Source: Buddleja alternifolia (lineage: Eukaryota; Streptophyta; Magnoliopsida; Lamiales; Scrophulariaceae). From it: a stretch of DNA of 64,000 bases. Every line of letters begins with the position of its first letter. Within the stretch, counting starts at the first letter, position 1. The notes beneath the pieces are model-generated. The model was not told the origin of the DNA. It was given only the letters and a program-made list of their open reading frames with translations, and did no database searches. Positions 60,418 through 64,000 of this stretch are shown here, piece after piece. The stretch covers positions 25,833,953 to 25,897,952 of the forward strand of contig CM033408.1 in assembly GCA_019426215.1 (NCBI GenBank). Reading direction: 5' to 3'. Both the position numbers and the translations under genes were made by a program.

Positions 60418-61115
60418 TTACCATGGATTGTCTTTACCTGGATCTGGGGGATTTCCGCTATTACTTGCCGGATTGGATTGAAGAAAATTTGCCGTAGGGT
60501 TCTGGGATTTCGTCTCTATCATAATCATTTTTAAGGATATCTTTCTTAAATAATCCAGCTGCAAGGAGTTATGACAATAAAGGTCAAAAATAACAGTAGA
60601 CTCTAGAAAAATCCATTGTGCACATACGCACCATTATAAAAGCAGCAAACTGCATTTTAATGTTGAGATAATTACACTTACTACTCCTCTTTTTTAGTGT
60701 AATTACAGTCCAGTTCTCTTATTTTGAGCACATAACAAATAACCCCCTATTATAATAAAACCTTACAATCCCCCCTTCCACTAGAAAACTAATAGAATTT
60801 GCTAACATCATAAAAAAGTATTTTCTAAACTTTCTATTTTGCTCTTGAGGAGGTGAATGTAATTTTTCATATAAAAATGATGTAATTGTAACTTTCAATT
60901 TAGTTTTAAATAAATAATTTCGTTAAAAAATTGTTAACATCTTGATAATGAAGTGCAAATTCGAGTTTATACTAATTTGATTCTTTTTTGGAAATTAAAA
61001 CAAATACCGAATTTTGGTTTATTTTAGGAGACATATCATAATTTAATGTAGATAAATCAAAATCAGTAAGTTGTCAAAAAATATCAAATCAATTAGTAAA
61101 TTAAATAAGTTGAAT

Positions 61116-61152
<37 letters not shown>

Positions 61153-63563
61153 AGGTTTTAATAAAAAGGAAAATAAAAAAGTATATTATGAAAAAATATA
61201 TAAAAGAAAAAGGGAAAAGTAAATGAAGTTATTCGTAGGGGGTTGAATGTAAGGTTTTATTATAAGAGGAAGGTGTTTGTTATATGATCCAATAAAGACT
61301 GCATTGTAATTACACTAATAAGGAGGGTGTAAATGTAATTAACGTTTTTTTAATTATTTATTCTTTTTTTAAAACCAGGGGTAAGATTTGACAATTTATA
61401 TTTTCCATCCCGCTTGACTAATGGCTGTTAGTCACAGAGAGAGAGGGGTTCAATGTATGGTTTTATTATAAGAGGGGGGTGTTTGTTATGGGCGAACAAT
61501 AAACGGATTGGACTGTAATTACACTAAATAAGAGGGGTAGTAAGTGTAATTCCCTTTAATTTTAGTTGACCAACAGGCAAGATGTTACATAAATGTAAGG
61601 CTGTAATCATGTGACAGATATACCTGACTTGTGGCTGCAGCATAAATCCTTTCCTCAAAAATTACAGCTATTTTCTTAAGTTCCTGCAGTCCCTCTTCTC
61701 CAGCGAAAGGAATATGCCTCTTCAAGGTTTCCGTTCTGTGTGTTTTAAAATGTCAAAGACATTTTTTGACACTCACAAAATAATAACAAACAGGAAAACA
61801 ACAAATCTAGTAGGGAACACCCGATACTTCAAATGCATTAGGTAAAGATTGCAATTTAAAGAAGAAAAGAGTACGAGACCTTCAACACATTCTTCCTCAT
61901 TATAGTTGATATATTTTGAATCTAATCGAATGAATATAAATGATGTACCAAATATCAATATCTCGAATATGAATAATATGAAAATTATAAAATAAATATA
62001 TGATTTATTAGTTCAAAACACAAATAACTTGACGTTCACAAGCTATGACATGAAACATACTTCTAGTTTGCTATTTTAATTTTAAAAAAAAACTATTAAT
62101 TATTTATCCCAATCCATTTTCTAGTCTGGTTCTTGTTTTCTTCTGCTAATTTGAACTTTTCTATTTCTGCATCCAATTTCTGCACAAGATCTTGAGGTTT
62201 CTTCTTTTTCCTCTTATCTAAGCTCGATGATTTCCTACCTCGGTAGTACAACTTGCATAGATACTTGTCAGCATCTAATTTTGAATAACCAAACTTTGAC
62301 GTAAAAGTATGAGTCTACCACTTAAGTTATAGTTATAAGCTGACGGTATATTGATAGCTCATATGTTAGTCCCGAACCTTACATCGAACCTTCTAACTTG
62401 AACCCCTCCTTCCTTGGTACTGTTTATCAAAGAAAAAGAACACACATATAACAGGAACTTGATCTGCTGCCTATATCATATGCATGCAATCCTAAACCGT
62501 CGTCAACCAGAAACCAACTTTCCATGATATGAGATCCCGGATAAACCAAAAAGGTCTTTTAAATAGTTATTGTCCAATCCTCATAGCATTGACATAAAAT
62601 TCAATTATCGGAAGAGTTCTTAACCAGTCAATCCTCTGTGGCTAATTGGTATTAGAGGCATAGCGCATTAACTTCTTGTTGCAAATTTGGGAGTAAATAT
62701 TCACTTGTCTATAGCAAAAGCACAAAAAAGCAGCTTTAAGAAGTCAAGACACAAGAACAAGAATGATTCTTGGAAGACAGTTCATACTAACTTGGTACCA
62801 AAAGTCTGCTATTGGTGTAGAAAAGTGCAAGTCACGGTTGCAACAGGAACTCACAAGTCAAGTTTAAGAAGTAGCATCAGGGAGTTTATTAATGTACAAT
62901 ATTACTTCCACAATCAATGTCATAAAACTTGTCCTTTGTCAAAATGTTTCCCAATTGTAGGTATAATACGGAAAAATCAATGCTAGACCAAGTCCAATCG
63001 TCCTAGTGTATATCTCTCGCACACAGTAAGGTGTATTGTGTGTGGTCCCCACACAATTTACACAGAATTCACACTCGGACCATTGGACTCGGACTCGGTC
63101 TAGCATAGAATTACCCGTCTAATACCTCTGTAACTCAATACCTTGCATCACTTTTCTTCTTTTTCATCTCCCCCTTTCACTTTGAAGTCTCAAAAGTCCA
63201 CACAAATATCCACTTTGTTTTTCCCAGTTATTGCTATATAACCATTACCACACCAATTTTCTTCAGTGCACGTAGAAAATAATCAAACCAGGAAAAACAG
63301 AAATTGCAAGCTCGAAAATATTGTGTAAATACCAATAATGAAAAAATAACTAAAAGTAATTCAACAAGTAAAATGAGAAGGATATAAATTTACATCTTGT
63401 TTAATATCCACTGTCTGAAATCAGGCTGTAGCTGAGTCCTCCAATCACCGCCTTCCATCCCCACAGCTGCCACCGCTTCTCCACCGATAACCTGACCGGG
63501 TATCTGAACCTGCCCTTGGGCTGCCCGCCAATTATCGCTATCATTTCTTACTTGTTTAATTAA
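60418..63563 (-). CDS. MED15-like KIX-domain protein, copy B (short, KIX only)
   Basis: Exons: 63563(open)-63394, 61735-61624, 60558-60418, same phases as copy A. Reads DNWRAAQGQVQIPGQV..., GGDWRTQLQPDFRQWILNKI | TETLKRHIPFAGEEGLQEL, KKIAVIFEERIYAAATSQ | LDYLRKISLKMIMIETKSQN ... ending GKDNPW-TAA. From the first in-frame Met (63458) it is 105 aa, exactly the length of copy A. The three KIX helices and the stop position are kept, although copy B has non-conservative changes (S-R to F-R-Q-W, R to I in AVIFEE). As in copy A, the usual upstream ATG before DNW is absent. Either both are expressed small KIX proteins or both descend from an already truncated gene. Confidence 0.72.
60665..61554. mobile_element. 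Mutator-type MITE in intron 2 of KIX copy B
   Basis: Orthologous to 55937-56778. Starts GAGATAATTACACTTACTAC and ends GTGTAATTCCC. Duplication TTTAATGTT / TTTAATTTT (60656-60664, 61555-61563). Confidence 0.8.
61118..61148. repeat. (AT)n microsatellite
   Basis: About 15 units, inside the copy-B MITE; absent in copy A. Confidence 0.9.
62096..62314 (-). pseudogene. Possible captured exon: basic / coiled-coil fragment
   Basis: After an acceptor-like TGGTAG, 72 codons are open to TAA: TFTSKFGYSKLDADKYLCKL, then YYRGRKSSSLDKRKKKKPQD, then LVQKLDAEIEKFKLAEENKN. The codon content and a Lys-rich region followed by a heptad-like helix look protein-coding. I do not recognise the family. It lies in the extra sequence of intron 1 of KIX copy B and is absent from copy A. 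Confidence 0.4.
62969..63116. mobile_element. 148-bp MITE (Mutator-type)
   Basis: The ends GGAAAAATCAATGCTAGACC and, inverted, GGGTAATTCTATGCTAGACC are flanked by GTATAATAC / GTCTAATAC (62960-62968, 63117-63125; 8 of 9 match). Confidence 0.65.
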
Positions 63564-64000
63564 TCATCCAAATCGAAAATAAAAGTTTTAGATTATCAGG
63601 TCTATAACCAAAAGTAATCATAAGAATTCATGAGAAAACCCGAATTTTAGAGAGAAAATGAAGAAATTCGAGACAGAAATCAAGGAAAACAGAAGCTGAA
63701 TCCTCTGGTTCAATCTACAGATTCTATAAAAAAAAAAAAGGGGGGTTTCCCTGAAAGCAAAAGAAAAAATAGATACATGAGAAAAGAAGAGAGGGTTGAA
63801 ATTACGCAACAATTCGATGCTTAACGCTTATCTATTTATAATAAAATACAAACTTTGAGCCCAACAAATCTGAGCCCATCCAAATAATGGATGACCTAAT
63901 TAAGTACTTTCATTAATATTTCTTTCATTTAATTAGATAAAATAGTTATTTATCATTTTCTAAAATTGTTCAAAATTTGAAATTTAAAATAAGGTAGTTA

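Larger units (their letters stand above)
60029..64000. repeat. Segmental duplication, copy B
   Basis: Partner of 55333-58160. It is longer because intron 1 contains an inversion plus about 1 kb of extra sequence (62030-63230), and an (AT)n expansion lies at 61118-61148. The end of the window coincides with the end of the recognised homology. Confidence 0.9.

Noticed and set aside
62687..62986. Plus-strand open frame whose end (YFHNQCHKTCPL ... VGIIRKN) recalls the NUP160 segment that should follow exon 10
   Set aside because: The best-matching IRKN lies in the TIR of the 148-bp MITE at 62969 and its target duplication, so the match is partly accidental. The remaining identity is too short to call a NUP160 fragment.

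Overview
This is nuclear DNA from a flowering plant, most likely a eudicot. The evidence is AT-rich sequence with GT..AG introns, two recognisable plant genes (NUP160 and a MED15-type KIX protein), and a dense load of typical angiosperm transposons (MULE, hAT, CACTA, PIF/Harbinger, copia and Athila-like LTR elements, and a probable Helitron end). The species cannot be named from the sequence. About two thirds of the window is mobile DNA.

Layout. (1) 1-12,872, minus strand: the first ten coding exons of nucleoporin NUP160. The gene runs off the left edge. Its introns hold three TIR elements, one with a hAT MITE nested inside it. (2) About 13.1-27.9 kb: a large Mutator-like (MULE) composite. 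It has a DUF1985 + Ulp1/C48 SUMO-protease-like gene on the plus strand, followed by a second, broken Ulp1 copy. A convergent MuDR-type transposase lies on the minus strand with one nonsense codon. Between them, 18.7-23.8 kb holds arrays of GGTGCC/GGCACC palindromes that bracket another convergent gene pair: an Athila-ORF1-like protein and an unrecognised Cys-rich protein. (3) 27,917-41,140: a second, complete MULE with about 130-bp TIRs and a 10-bp target duplication. It carries a decayed transposase (plus strand) and an otherwise open plant-mobile-domain (PMD) gene (minus strand). A very young 6.2-kb Athila-type non-autonomous LTR element is inserted in the last PMD exon. (4) 41.8-52.5 kb: remnants of at least three short-LTR copia elements. 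The first two are interrupted by a hAT element (itself holding another TIR element) and a CACTA element. (5) 53-54 kb: a 0.5-kb tandem duplication. (6) 55.3-64 kb: two diverged copies of a segment, each encoding a short, KIX-only MED15-like protein on the minus strand. Both carry the same intron MITE. Copy B has an intronic inversion and extra insertions.

The host genes have no evident functional link. NUP160 builds the Nup107-160 scaffold of the nuclear pore, and the KIX proteins would contact transcription activators. The notable theme is that two unrelated-looking MULEs have the same tail-to-tail plan: a damaged transposase facing a passenger gene (Ulp1-like or PMD). The region most likely to be poorly described is 18.7-23.8 kb, where palindrome arrays flank a second convergent gene pair with no identifiable transposase.
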